Source: Membranipora membranacea (Eukaryota; Bryozoa; Gymnolaemata; Cheilostomatida; Membraniporidae). From it: a DNA stretch of 64,000 bases. The translations under genes were made by a program, and so were the position numbers. This document shows positions 15,201 to 25,200 of the stretch, piece by piece (position 1 is the first letter of the stretch; the number at the start of each line of letters is the position of its first letter). The notes under the pieces were generated by a model. It ran no database searches. It saw nothing but the letters and a program-made list of their open reading frames with translations, and had not been told where the DNA came from. The stretch covers positions 20,460,001 through 20,524,000 of the forward strand of contig OU612075.1 in the NCBI GenBank assembly GCA_914767715.1. The letters are read 5' to 3'.

Positions 15201-17574
15201 GGACTAGTCTTCCTCTACATATATGCACTGATAGGATTCGCGTTCTTTCGTGATTTACACGATGATGGACTGGGCATGTACTGTAATGAGATGTACGAAT
15301 GCTTCATCAACATGGTACACAAAGGAATGATACTCAGTACGCTGGAGGTGAGTTTGATTTTTACAAAACACTCTAAGGCTACAAGTAAACAATTCAATTT
15401 TTAGTGCAAATGTTGTTGACAGGCTGGAATTTTTGAGGAAACTGAAAAGAAGAAAATGTGTTGACAAATCTGTTACTTAAACACTATAAAGCTGAAACAT
15501 ATTTATCATTTGAGTAGTCTGTATCACAGATGGTGTGTTTCATTCGATCACTTCCCTCGGTCTAAGCAAAGTCCAATATGATCCAATTTGTCTGCATTTG
15601 GGGTTGCTCCTCCTTTTTCTGCCAGTAGAAATCTGACAAAATGGAGAAAAACTTAATCTTGGTCTACCTTATGATACTAGATATCCCCCTTATCCTTGGG
15701 TAGCCACCTTGATAATTCCGACACATTATTTTCAGGTATTTTGGGAGAGTGACGTCAGCAGTAAGAACTATGCCTGGCATCTGGGGAAGTTTGTATATGA
15801 TTTCTCCTTCTTCATAATAGTGACTACCATCGGTCTGAACATCATCTTCGGTATCATCGTCGACACATTCTCTGAGCTGAGAGATAGGTAAGGACAGCGA
15901 TCAATTATATCTATATCATTCTCAACAACCTTGCGGTATGTTTGAACGCTCAAACTGTGTTGGTATAGCTGGTAGCAGCATTCATTCATCAACCACTTGT
16001 TGAAAATGGTAGATAATGGAATACTACTATCAGCTTTCCCGGCACAGCGTGAGCGCTTAAAATACTATGCAGGGGAAAAAAGTGAGCCTCTCTCATAAAA
16101 TGCTTCAGAAGATAAATGTCTATTTTCACACAGGTAATGGCTTGTTGTGAGACAAAGTCTTCTCTTTTTTCTACTCAGGGCTCCACCCTCCCTGGTCTAC
16201 CCAGACTAAATATTAAAGCTGTGTGATCCTTCTTTCTTTTAGTAAGTGGCAGATTGACCAAGATATGAGGAATTCGTGTTTTATATGCAGCCGAGAGAGT
16301 TATGACTTTGAACATCACCCTGGAGTAAGTTCATTTTGAGTCACTCATTATTTTTTAGTTGGGTTCAATATTAGTTAAGAGAAAGTTTGGCGTAAAATTT
16401 ATTACAACTGCGTAAGTTTTGCTGGTCTAAGAAAATGAGTTTTAATTTAATGGTTTTCTGCTGGCCTGATGCTTTGGTCATGTTAGATTGATCAATGAAC
16501 AGGTAAAGCAATGAATCCAGTTGGTCTAGAAGATGTTGTCGTGTTTTTGCCAATAACTGAAGAAATACTTTCAAAAATTTCTTTTTTTGGAGCCGTATAT
16601 TGCTGGGCGATGTAATTGAGTTGATATTTTCTGATCCACATGTGTACATGGAAGTGGTTTCTCTCAATGTAAATTGAAAGTTTATTCATGGTAGATCTCT
16701 CACCGTGCTGTCATGTGATTAGGACTTGGCTAGAGCCAATATTAAACTGAGCAAGGCATTGTATGATGTATAAATTATATCTGTTATTGATTAAACTGTG
16801 ATTCTAAATGAACAGCTAAACCATGTAACAGCGGCGGCTGCGGGCAATTTAAGCGATCCAGATTGTTTCCCATTGCCTATAATAATGTATTGTGTATTTT
16901 CAGGGTTTTGAGAAACATGTCAAACAGGAACACTGTCAGTGGGCATATCTATTCTTCTTCATACATTTGCGGAATACTCGTATCAATGATTACTCAGCCA
17001 TAGAACTCTATGTGCATAGACAACTGATTAAAGATAATATTAACTTCTTTCCTCTTAATCGGGCTATGAGTTTAGAGGTGAGTTATAACTCAATGATGTT
17101 TTATCACAAGGGAACCAGTCTCCATATCGGCAGCATCAGATATAGGCTATACCTGTCACAAAAGCCTGAATTTGAATCATGAATATTACGCAAATACTGT
17201 GAAGGAACGTTTTCGACATTTTGATATCATGTACCGGTGATTGGAAATTGTATTGCCTACAAAATTATTAGCAATCTGCTGTGAGTGCAATATATTATTG
17301 AAGCTATATATCCTTGTTTAAATGATTTAGGTTTTTCCCACAGTGCCCAACCCAATAATAATAAGAAATGTAGAAAGGTTGTCTTCCCTATATCTCACCT
17401 ATTTATCCCTTGTAGGATGAGGAGGATTCCAATGAAGCAAAGATAGACACGCTGATTCACAGTGTCACCTTTATTGTCAAGAAAATGAAGGAGCAAGAGA
17501 CTCTGAAATTCTACGAGGAAGAGCAACAGAAGCAGCAGGAGTGGATCCAAAAGAATGTCAAGGCAGCCAAGTAG
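272..17574 (+). CDS. IP3 receptor/ryanodine receptor superfamily channel, unit A (3' part, 28 exons)
   Basis: C-terminal 1280 residues of an intracellular Ca2+-release-channel-like protein; the N-terminus lies upstream. Exons with matching phases: 272-340, 1303-1465, 1843-1978, 2042-2335, 2645-2686, 3118-3142, 3401-3637, 3981-4181, 4423-4560, 5075-5248, 5540-5680, 5946-6095, 6597-6779, 7155-7175, 7952-8017, 9433-9610, 9801-9809, 10680-10825, 11107-11276, 11498-11635, 12582-12770, 14519-14624, 14801-14924, 15172-15347, 15736-15887, 16243-16324, 16904-17077, 17416-17574 (stop TAG). Order: RIH-associated helical region (CFQLLRGMIHNEIIKLP in exon 4; GGNEQ/VQQSLVDYFYG in exons 7-8; exons 11-13), S1 (exon 20), S2 (exon 21), acidic loop (exon 22), S4 region (exon 23), S5 and pore (24), S6 (25), CFIC...H-x4-H zinc finger (26-27), FFPLNRAMS and a charged coiled coil ending in AAK (27-28). 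The family releases Ca2+ from the endoplasmic reticulum; that role here is inferred, because the GGGxGD filter is absent. Exact borders of exons 4 and 7 are least certain. Confidence 0.88.
1048..1095 (+). repeat. Short 9-bp minisatellite (aattcagta) in channel intron, unit A
   Basis: About five units of aattcagta, aattcagca and aattcacca in the intron between exons 1 and 2; expanded in unit B at 39686-39955. Confidence 0.8.
4423..4560 (+). other. Met/Gly/Ser repeat exon (exon 9) of the channel gene
   Basis: This 46-residue exon contains a degenerate G-S-(K/R)-M repeat (GSKMVGSKMGSRMMGSRM) followed by a Gly/Ala-rich stretch ending APGRGKQ. It sits between the RIH-associated helices (exons 7-8) and exon 11 and is positively charged and flexible. 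I recognise no equivalent in vertebrate receptors. In unit B (42701-42838) two of the arginines after the repeat core are changed (to His and Gly). Confidence 0.6.
4660..5097 (+). repeat. Local duplication of the exon 10 acceptor region (pseudo-exon plus real exon)
   Basis: About 4660-4780 and 4985-5097 are diverged copies: ccagctggacaacgtcacac versus ccagctcgacagcgtcacat, each leading to atag|CGCAAGGGGAAGAAGACAGG. The first reaches an in-frame TAG after 14 codons and looks dead; the second continues into the true exon 10 (5075-5248). Unit B keeps only the dead one (43016 onward) and has lost the second. Confidence 0.7.
4778..4980 (+). repeat. Interspersed repeat, copy 1
   Basis: agtctaggaa...tttagatgactaacaattta...caccaat recurs with few changes at 8551-8740 in a later intron of the same gene. 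Unit B has both (43054-43183 truncated, 46574-46775). It is probably a mobile-element fragment; I see no coding content or terminal repeats. Confidence 0.6.
8551..8740 (+). repeat. Interspersed repeat, copy 2
   Basis: Second member of the pair described at 4778-4980, in the intron between exons 15 and 16. Confidence 0.6.
9801..9809 (+). other. 9-nt microexon of the channel gene
   Basis: Between exons 16 (ending in phase 1) and 18 (needing one leftover base), the sequence tcctattcag|TGAAAAAAG|gtaagt supplies exactly nine bases that keep the frame and add V-K-K. It has a good polypyrimidine tract and a strong donor and is conserved in unit B (47847-47855). Exons 16 and 18 would also be in frame if joined directly, so it could be an optional exon. 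Confidence 0.6.
11764..12178. mobile_element. TTAA-flanked foldback (MITE-like) element, unit A
   Basis: Two arms of about 190 bp are near-perfect inverted repeats around a short loop near 11958-11988. The ends read TTAA|ACCACTGCTG and CAGCAGTGGT|TTAA, so TTAA flanks both sides as in piggyBac- or Kolobok-type insertions. Near each end is a small hairpin (tgggctttgccca; tgggcgaagccca). No coding capacity. It lies in the intron between exons 20 and 21. Confidence 0.75.
12342..12465 (+). repeat. A-rich tandem repeat (tcagaaaaa), unit A
   Basis: About a dozen imperfect units of 9-11 bp in the intron before exon 21; shorter in unit B (50381-50485). Confidence 0.8.
12811..12975 (+). mobile_element. 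tRNA-derived SINE, unit A
   Basis: A Pol III A-box-like stretch (tggagtggatagggcatggg, 12821-12840) and a B-box (gttcaattcct, 12863-12873) stand at tRNA-like spacing. They are followed by tgtcaggaagggcatctgac (12889-12908), which resembles the conserved central block of vertebrate V-SINE-type elements. No complete cloverleaf can be folded by eye, so it is not a functional tRNA. The 3' end is uncertain. Confidence 0.6.
13738..13885. mobile_element. Small foldback element, unit A
   Basis: Arms of about 29 bp: left gattaggaacattcacgccc..., right ending gggcgcgaatttacctatta. The left arm has decayed here; in unit B the arms match almost perfectly. Confidence 0.6.
13894..13937. repeat. 44-bp palindrome, unit A
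   Basis: catagacttaatatactagt folds on actagtatattaagtctatg, giving an almost perfect self-complementary sequence just beside the small foldback element. Confidence 0.8.
15172..15887 (+). other. S5-pore-S6 region lacking the GGGxGD selectivity filter (unit A exons 24-25)
   Basis: Exon 24 encodes S5 (LSLLWVFILGLVFLYIYAL) and a luminal stretch with two cysteines (YCNEMYEC). Exon 25 encodes VFWESDVSS and then S6 (FSFFIIVTTIGLNIIFGII, followed by VDTFSELRD). From my memory of the vertebrate IP3 receptor, 43 residues separate the first luminal cysteine from the aspartate that opens S6; here the distance is 44. An almost ungapped alignment therefore puts STLEVF where GGGVGD should be. The exon 24/25 junction falls inside this stretch. 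The intron between them (15348-15735) holds no reading frame encoding a GGGxGD motif. The unit B exons 53212-53387 and 53776-53927 encode the same residues. Confidence 0.8.
16243..17077 (+). other. C-terminal zinc-finger and linker exons of the unit A channel
   Basis: Exon 26 carries CFIC and exon 27 carries GFEKHVKQEH, giving a C-x2-C...H-x4-H arrangement. This matches the zinc-binding C-terminal domain shared by IP3 and ryanodine receptors, which couples the cytosolic shell to the S6 gate. The following LYVHRQLIKDNINFFPLNRA corresponds to the IP3-receptor-type segment ending in WFPRMRAMS. Presence of all four ligands argues that the cytosolic gating module is still under constraint although the pore filter is gone. 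Confidence 0.75.
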
Positions 17575-17681
17575 ATGAATTGAGATGTCTCTGTATGGAC
17601 ACAATAGACCACTGGGACTGTTTTGATGTTTTTGTGCCCCTAATCAATGCATAATTTGTTGCCGGTGAATCAGAAGTTGGT

Positions 17682-17687
17682 AATAAA
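17682..17687 (+). promoter_or_regulatory. Candidate poly(A) signal of the unit A channel
   Basis: AATAAA about 108 bp after the TAG stop at 17572-17574; conserved in unit B at 55715-55720. A second AATAAA lies at 18220-18225. Confidence 0.5.
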
Positions 17688-17699
17688 TAACGGGAACAA

Positions 17700-19265
17700 T
17701 TTGAGATTAACAATAAGAGAGTGATAAGTTTCCTGATTACGTTATGCTTGCTTATTGTCGTTGATTCCTTTTTAGTTACAGATTTATCGATTACTAACTT
17801 TGTGCTACTAGAAAAGTATTACTATTGGTTTTCATTTTGTGATAAAATATGTAGCTTGAAGCTCAATGTGGAGCTCCGGGTGGAGCCTCTGTATTTTTTT
17901 TTATTATTTTACTACTAAAAACCAGGCTTTCTCTTAACTTTTATGGTCTTCCTTATTATAATAACTTAAATTGAGATTTTGCCAACATTTTCATTCCTGT
18001 TGCAGTCATATTGCTGCGCTCCGTAGATTGATAAACAACTTCCTAATGAACTCATATATTTATATTTTTTATTTTTATGATGACCGCTGCACACGCTTTA
18101 TTGCTCCCACCACTTTGTGCTTCGTCTGTGATTAATTTTAGTAGTGAATGATTTTTCGGACCAACCTATTTTCAATTATTGTTATTTATATTGTATTTTC
18201 ATTGTTTAAATTTCATTTGAATAAAAAATTGATAAAGTTATATGACTGTGTTTGTGAGTTATTATAGTGTGTACAAAAGTCAGGGATTTAATGTGTTCTC
18301 AAAGAATGTGCCCACAACTCCCATTTGATTGTATGAATGATTTGACAAAACTCATTAATCACAGCCATAATCTTTTTTATCTTTGATGAATGTGCAGATT
18401 TAAAACCCAGGTAGCTAGCATTCTGACATGGAAGCGAAGAATATTTACTAGAATCGAAAAGTAAAAAGAGTTAGATCTTACATGAACTATTTTAATATTC
18501 TTTAGTTGATAATACGAAATCTCATTTCATCCCAGTTCTATTACAACTGAATGTGCCTGTGAGGGATATAGATCCATTCAAAATATTAGTAAAGTCTACC
18601 ACCTGACAATTTATTCAAACACAAACACAAAATGGGGGCAACTCTTGATACAACCCCATTGATTTGCTTTTTCTTTTTTTCACATTAAAAAACAAAGATA
18701 GTCTCAGTAAACACACTTTTTTATCACGGTGAAATATTATGACCACTGACAGTGAATGGGTAATGAAAACATGAAATGTGATGCGCTATAAGAAAAAGGG
18801 GATTGTACCCACATGGTTGGTGAATAACTGGTTGGTGTTTCGCCTAATCCTATTTCAATACTGTAAAATATTTGATTCAATCATTCCTGTATTAGAAATA
18901 AGATTAAACAAAAGTGTAAAAACAAGAGAAAATCAAATTGACACACATCTCGCAGAAACATAAAAAATTGGTCAGGTAGGATTGCCTCCATATTTTTAAA
19001 TGATATTTCATCCATTTCTTTTGCCTCTCTTCAGGATAAAACTGCTCAATAATCACAAATTTTCATATTGTTCTTCATAATAAAGGTTTCAGAATCTTTC
19101 TTACTCTCTTCTTATACTACATTGAAAGTATGTATTGTATATAATTTTATGGTTCTTCTAAATTCCTCATCAAATTTAATTAATAATTATAATTCAAGCT
19201 GGTCAATCAGATTTTCTGTTTAACATTGGCGTCATTGAGTTGAGCAGCTGCCTTTGCTACTGTTG
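17700..19265. other. Intergenic gap between convergent genes, unit A
   Basis: AT-rich sequence between the channel stop and the SAMHD1-like stop. It presumably holds both 3' UTRs. No supported coding exon is visible; the short open frames here (for example 17721-17918 and 18778-18963) lack splice context or recognisable domains. The unit B equivalent is 55725-57311. Confidence 0.6.
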
Positions 19266-22200
19266 CTAAGGCCTCTCTCCTTTCGTGTAGCCCTTTCTCT
19301 CCATGAAATCTAGGATTTCTTTATTTAGATCTTCGAGTTGTGAGTGATCCATGTTATAGTCAGTGCAGAAGGCATAAACTAGCTAAAAATAAATAAAGAT
19401 CATAAATGTGTTGCAGACAACTTATAGCAAAAATTTACCGTTATGTCTCAAACAGTAAATTAAACTTGTTCTATTGCTAGTTGTAAGCTAATGTGATTGA
19501 TTCTTCGATTGTCTTTTTGTACATCTTCATAACCAGTCAAAGCAATGTTTCTCCGACCGGCTTTCACGTAGTGGCTTAGTTATGGTGTAAGATTTTGAAT
19601 TGATAGCCACATTGATGTGCTGAAGATTAAGTTATGGGTGCACATTAGGCACTTGCTGTTATAATTGGGCTGATTGAGATTTGACCTTATCTCAAAGGCC
19701 TCTTTTTGTTTGTTCAGAAAAAAAACGGGGCCTTTGAGATAAGGCTAGGATTACCTGATCATAGACCTTTGTCCATCGTTTAACAAAAAAGCGAAATTAA
19801 TCTATGGATCTCACAGGGATCTCTTCATCCTAGTACATTCGATGATACTCTGTGTACAGATAAGTTTTGTGTTATATACCCCAAAATTTTGAAAGGTGAT
19901 TGTCCACTCAATATTGAAACAATAGATAATAGTGCTGGTGTTTCTATAAAAGTCAGCTTTCTTCTGGGTTTAGCAAGTAAAACTATGTAAGTTATGTAAC
20001 GGTGAAAGTGTGAAAGCATAACTCTTCTACCCCCATCCCTGCATTATTGACTAACTTACTTTGATATGGTATGCAACAGGTTTTATGGCATCCGCAAAGA
20101 ATCCTTTCGGATGGAGCTCGTAAGATTTGTTGAAGAATCTGAAATGTACAAAGCAAGATTTTTCACACAACATAAAATAAGGAATGACCTTGCAGTTAAT
20201 TGAATGGTTAGATCACTGATATCGCAGTTGAAATAGCTGTAGTGAATTCCGGCAATGATGTCATTGAATTGATACATATTAGTACTATATAGAAATTTTC
20301 ATTTCTAGCAATAATTATTACTTTTACCTGATTCTTTTCCATGGCTCAGTTCCCTTTCTTCCATAATGCATCTGCACCTCTCGTAATTTTACTGCATGGT
20401 CACGTCGTAGCATATTCTTGCCCCGAAGATGCTCAGTAAGTCTTACGCTTAGATGACGGAGACCTTAAAAAAAAGTCAAGCCGATTTAGTTATTTTCATT
20501 ATTTCACTTCAAAATTGGAATAATTGTCACGCACAACACAATGAGATATGTTTTCGCATACATCTTGCCTGCCTATTTATGGACAGCTTGTAATGCCTAG
20601 TATAGCTATAGATACAAATATTGCAACGGCAAACAGCTATTCATTTAATATTGAAGTCATTGCAGGGGAAAATTTGCATTGAGCAGATTATGATTATGTT
20701 GGTACATCTGCGTTTAGGGATGAGTTTGAGTTTTAAGGTAAAAACCCTGTACATTTGCACCCAAATTCTAAGCTCTCAATACATCACTACAAAACTATAT
20801 TTATTGATATTTATGTCAAAATGCCAGAATGTTGTTATGTTAATAATTTCAAAATGGCTTTCTATTTTTTACTGACCCAATGTAATCATTTCAAACTAAA
20901 ACAGACAGCTGTTTCACAGTGGTAGACAAGTTCAGGAAGCTTTAAACATATTGGAAAAGTTTTCAGGCTGATTTCAAGCCGCCAAATTGTTCAGTGCTCA
21001 GTTTGTAGCAAAATTATAAACATAAGATGTACTTTTGAGTTTATCTCACTAAGAGGTCAACAAGTTGCCTTTATCTATCTGTTATTGTAAACTATAAAGG
21101 CAACCTCTATAAATAAACAAATAACATCAATGTTACCTGTGACATTGGTAGGTAGCTCATTATCTGGCTGGGCAGAATCTTCCCTCTCTGTGTTATCGGG
21201 TTCATCTTCGTCATCTGAACTCTCAAGTTCAGATGATGGGTGATCTGCTGACGGAGAGGAATGGTTTGTATCCATATTACCTAATCCCTCTTCATCTTCA
21301 TCTGGATGCTGATGTGCCAAACCACTGAGAGGTGGAGAACCGTCTGCATCACTGCATTGCCGGGCTCTTTTCGGGGTGCTTTCAACATTTAGATCATTTT
21401 CATTCGTAGAAGCACTTTGACCTGAGTTGCCCTGTGTTTAGTATAAATAAATATGCAAATAATTTATTCAAGAGGGAACAAACTACGCATGCAGTTTCAA
21501 TATATTCCAGTAGGGCTGTGCAAGATTTGAATATTGTTGACATTGCGAGCCCCTGTGAGTGTATCCTATATATGGATTTGTCATGTTTTTTGGCATCTAA
21601 AGGTCCAAGTTTCATATCGTTGTGACCATCCTGTGAGGAATAATGACCTGAAACAGAAGAACTGACTCCCTCCTTTAGGATGATGAAAGGGGGGGGGGGG
21701 AGCTAACATCATCGCGATGAGTCCTGATGACTAATTACTAGCCAAAAACTGAGTGTATTCTGTTGCTGTTTAAAGATAAGATAGCATAATATAGCAGTTT
21801 ATTGGTAAATCCGCCAAAGACAGTTTACAATTGTTTAAAAAGGCTCTGTGATTGTAATGGCATATCATTTAAAACTTTGATACTCGTAGGTATAAAACTA
21901 CATAAAAATCTTTCGGTCTTAATTTTTGGTACCCTATATGATTTCCTGCAAAAAGAGTAGCACTGGTTAAGAATATGGGTATCTAAATTGATCAGGTATA
22001 TATCCTCTGAAAGTTGTTTCTGCAGGTTCACAGGTTTTTAATCCACAGTTGACAGTAGTTTATATATTTTCCAGGTAGTTTATAAGGGTTAAAACTGTTA
22101 AAATTCACAGAGCACTTTTCAGTCTAGTCAGCCTGTAAAGGCGACTTTGAACCTATCCTTTTCTGCTCTTGAAATACCTGTGTATTGTCTTGTAATTTTA

Positions 22201-25200
22201 CTCCTTACTAGTTTGAGGAAATTTTACCACTCCTAGAAGAAGATAATGGAGTGTTACAAGATACTAATAGTAGTTCATGAGGAGAAAACACCAACAATAG
22301 ACAGTCAATTACCATCTTGTGATCTAGCAATTGCAACAATGTTACCTCCGCCCAGGGCCCCAGACGTCATCCTGATGGAGGGATTCCCAAATAATAGGAT
22401 TTCTAACTAACTAAGTTGCACCTTCTGCATATGGAAAAAGACATAATCTAATAAGGATGATTATTCGGCAAGAATTCTTGTGAAACATTTCATCCATCAG
22501 GTACTCAAACTCAGCTAAAATAGAATACCACGGAGCAGTTTCCTGTTCCTGTTATTATTTAGCCTGTGCTCTATCATCATTACAGCAATGTCTTGGAATC
22601 TCTCCTAAACTGAAGTGTTACCCAGCTTAGAGTCAGCAACTACTTTGAGTTTTGCATCGCGTAATGCACTAAGCTGATGCTGCCTAGCATATTATTTACT
22701 TCCCATCAAAACATTGCTACGAAACACTGAACAGCCAAAAATTGTAAACAACATAGAAAAAAATGATTAGAATAATCTTTAAATTAAGGTTATGATTGGT
22801 TGACCGATTTGGACATTTTATATACCGTTGGAAAGCTGCTGAGCTACTGATCGCTAATAGCTCATCAAAAACGTGATTGGATGATGTTGCGTCATTTTAT
22901 CGGAGAAATGAGGCCGAAAAGGCTGTTTTTAGCAAAGTGGATGGCTGCGCTACATTGATTGCTACAAATTTCTAAACAGGTGACATTCATTCTTAGAGAC
23001 ATAGTTCATCCTAATTTTAGGTTGAAAATAAAATTTGATGAGCCCAAAATGGCTTTTTACGTCACATCATAATGCGTGTTGTTTTTTAACTTTGATGATA
23101 TAATGCTAAATTTTAAGCAACGATTTGAGACTTTTTTCAACTATATTGCTGTTTAAATGACACACACCACAAATTTCAGCAGTATATCAAATGTATCAAT
23201 ATCAGCATAGACCATCAAAGGTAGATACGTTTTGCGCCATTTATCAATAATGTCAAACATGCTGTCAAAAGGTCCAGCACTAAGGACAGACAAATTTATT
23301 ATCAAAATTCTCACATATGAAGCCGCTTTGATTAAGCATGGTACAAACAGGAAATGCCAACAGAATATGGCAATATGTATTTGACTTCCTCGAATTATAC
23401 CACACGGAATGCCCAAAACAGCCAATTTAAGGGGCTTTTCAAGGTGTTTTCCGGCATTCTGTGTTGTATAATTCGAGGAAGACTAAAACATAGTGCCATA
23501 TTCTGTTGGCATTTCCTGTTTTTACTATGCTGAATCAAAGCGGCTTCGTATGTGAGAATTTTCAAAATAAATTTGTCTGGCCTAAGTGCTGGACCTTTTG
23601 ACAGCACGTTATTGATAAATGGCGCAAAACGTATCTACCTTCAATGGTCTATGCTGATATTGATACATTTGATATACTGCTGAAATTTGTGGTGTGTGTC
23701 ATTTAAACAGCAATATAGTGGAAAAAAAGCAAAAAATTTGGCCCTTTTTTATTTGAACTGTCTCAAATCGTTGCTTAAAATTTCGCATTATATCATCAAA
23801 GTTAAAAAACACACACATTATGACGTGATGTAAAAAGCCACTTTGGGCTCATCAAATATCATTTTCAACCTAAAAAAATTAGGATGAACTATGTTTCTAA
23901 GAATGAATGTAACCTGCTTCGAACTTTCTAGTAATTAATGTAGCGCAGCCATCCACTTTGCTATAAACAGCCTTTTCGGCCTCATTTCTCCGATAAAATG
24001 ACGCAACGTAATCCAATCATGTTTTTGATGAGCAATTAGCGATCAGTAGCTCAGCAGCTTTCCAACGGTATATAAAATATCCAAATCGGTCAACGCTGGT
24101 ATCATAACCTTAATCAGATTAATCTTAAAAGTACTTAATTGCATTAATCTTCTAAATAATGCAATTTATTCACAGCCCTAATTCTAGACCAGTGGTAGAA
24201 ACAGATTTAAATGAATGTTGTCTAGTCTAAACCTTCAAAGAGTTAAGAAGTATGCTAATATTATACATTTTGGAAAAACACTCTACATTATCGGTTATTT
24301 CTCAAAGACTTGAAATAAAACATAATAAGGATAAATGCCATAAATATTTACAAGGGCAGCAAATCTTAGAAGGTATATATAGAGGAGGGAGGATGGAAGA
24401 GTATTATTTGCCCAATAGCACTCATTGTAACGAAATTGTTACTTGAATAATATAGTGATTGGTGTCCTATGTACATTTCCAGTATGACCTTGATTATTGA
24501 GAATGGTAACAGTGAGTAAGTCTAATTCCCAGAGCAACCCATATGAATTGCACTTATCTTGGTGAATAATAATAGTAGCGAATAACTATGTACATAAGTT
24601 ACATGGAATAGAAGTTTACAAAATAATATCTGTTCTGGTTTATGGTTTGGAAAACAAATTATTTAATGCACATGGTGATGTAAACTGACAAATTTTCGTT
24701 GCTCAATGGATAATTCTAATGCAAAGCAGATGGAAGCATTCAGAGTAACATCAACTTATTGGCTTTTGAGCGCTTCAGTTTTGCTGTGAAAAAGAGAAAA
24801 AATGTGAATGTAAGGGTCCTTAGAAACTCTTAGTCTAAGCCTCACAGAGACAAAATTTGAGTTTCGCATGAGGGGACTGGATATACATGATTGAATTCTT
24901 TATCACCACTCATACTTGCTCAGATTTCTTGAGGATGGCTGCCAACTTCCACAACTGTCTTTTATCAATTTGCTTCAACAGTTCCTGTGCCTTCCTTATG
25001 CCCTCATTTCCACGTTCCACGTTAGAAATCTGTGTGTAAACAACGCCGATAACAATACATTTTCCCTTAAAATCCAGAATAAAATTTTTGAAATAAAACT
25101 TTCTGAAATTAGAAGAAGTATTATTAGAACATCTGATCAAACCCATCACAACTATCCGGCCGTGATTAACAGTCATTGGCTTTTATGATCAAAAATGTTT

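Larger units (their letters stand above)
21511..24180. mobile_element. hAT-like composite element, only in unit A
   Basis: The ends are inverted repeats tagggctgtg (21511-21520) and cacagcccta (24171-24180), of hAT type. Flanks attccag and attctag look like an aged 7-8 bp target duplication. Unit B has an empty site at about 59540 (gattcatcctagacc). No transposase was found, so it is non-autonomous. It sits in the intron between SAMHD1-like exons 8 and 9 and contains a LINE fragment and a long inverted repeat. Confidence 0.65.

Noticed and set aside
15348-15735. A hidden exon restoring the GGGxGD filter between exons 24 and 25
   Set aside because: I read the intron in all + frames and found no Gly-Gly-Gly-x-Gly-Asp coding string; exon 24 and 25 phases already join cleanly.
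23153-23607. Two overlapping - strand open frames inside the long inverted repeat
   Set aside because: They are the two arms read in the same direction; no protein family recognised.
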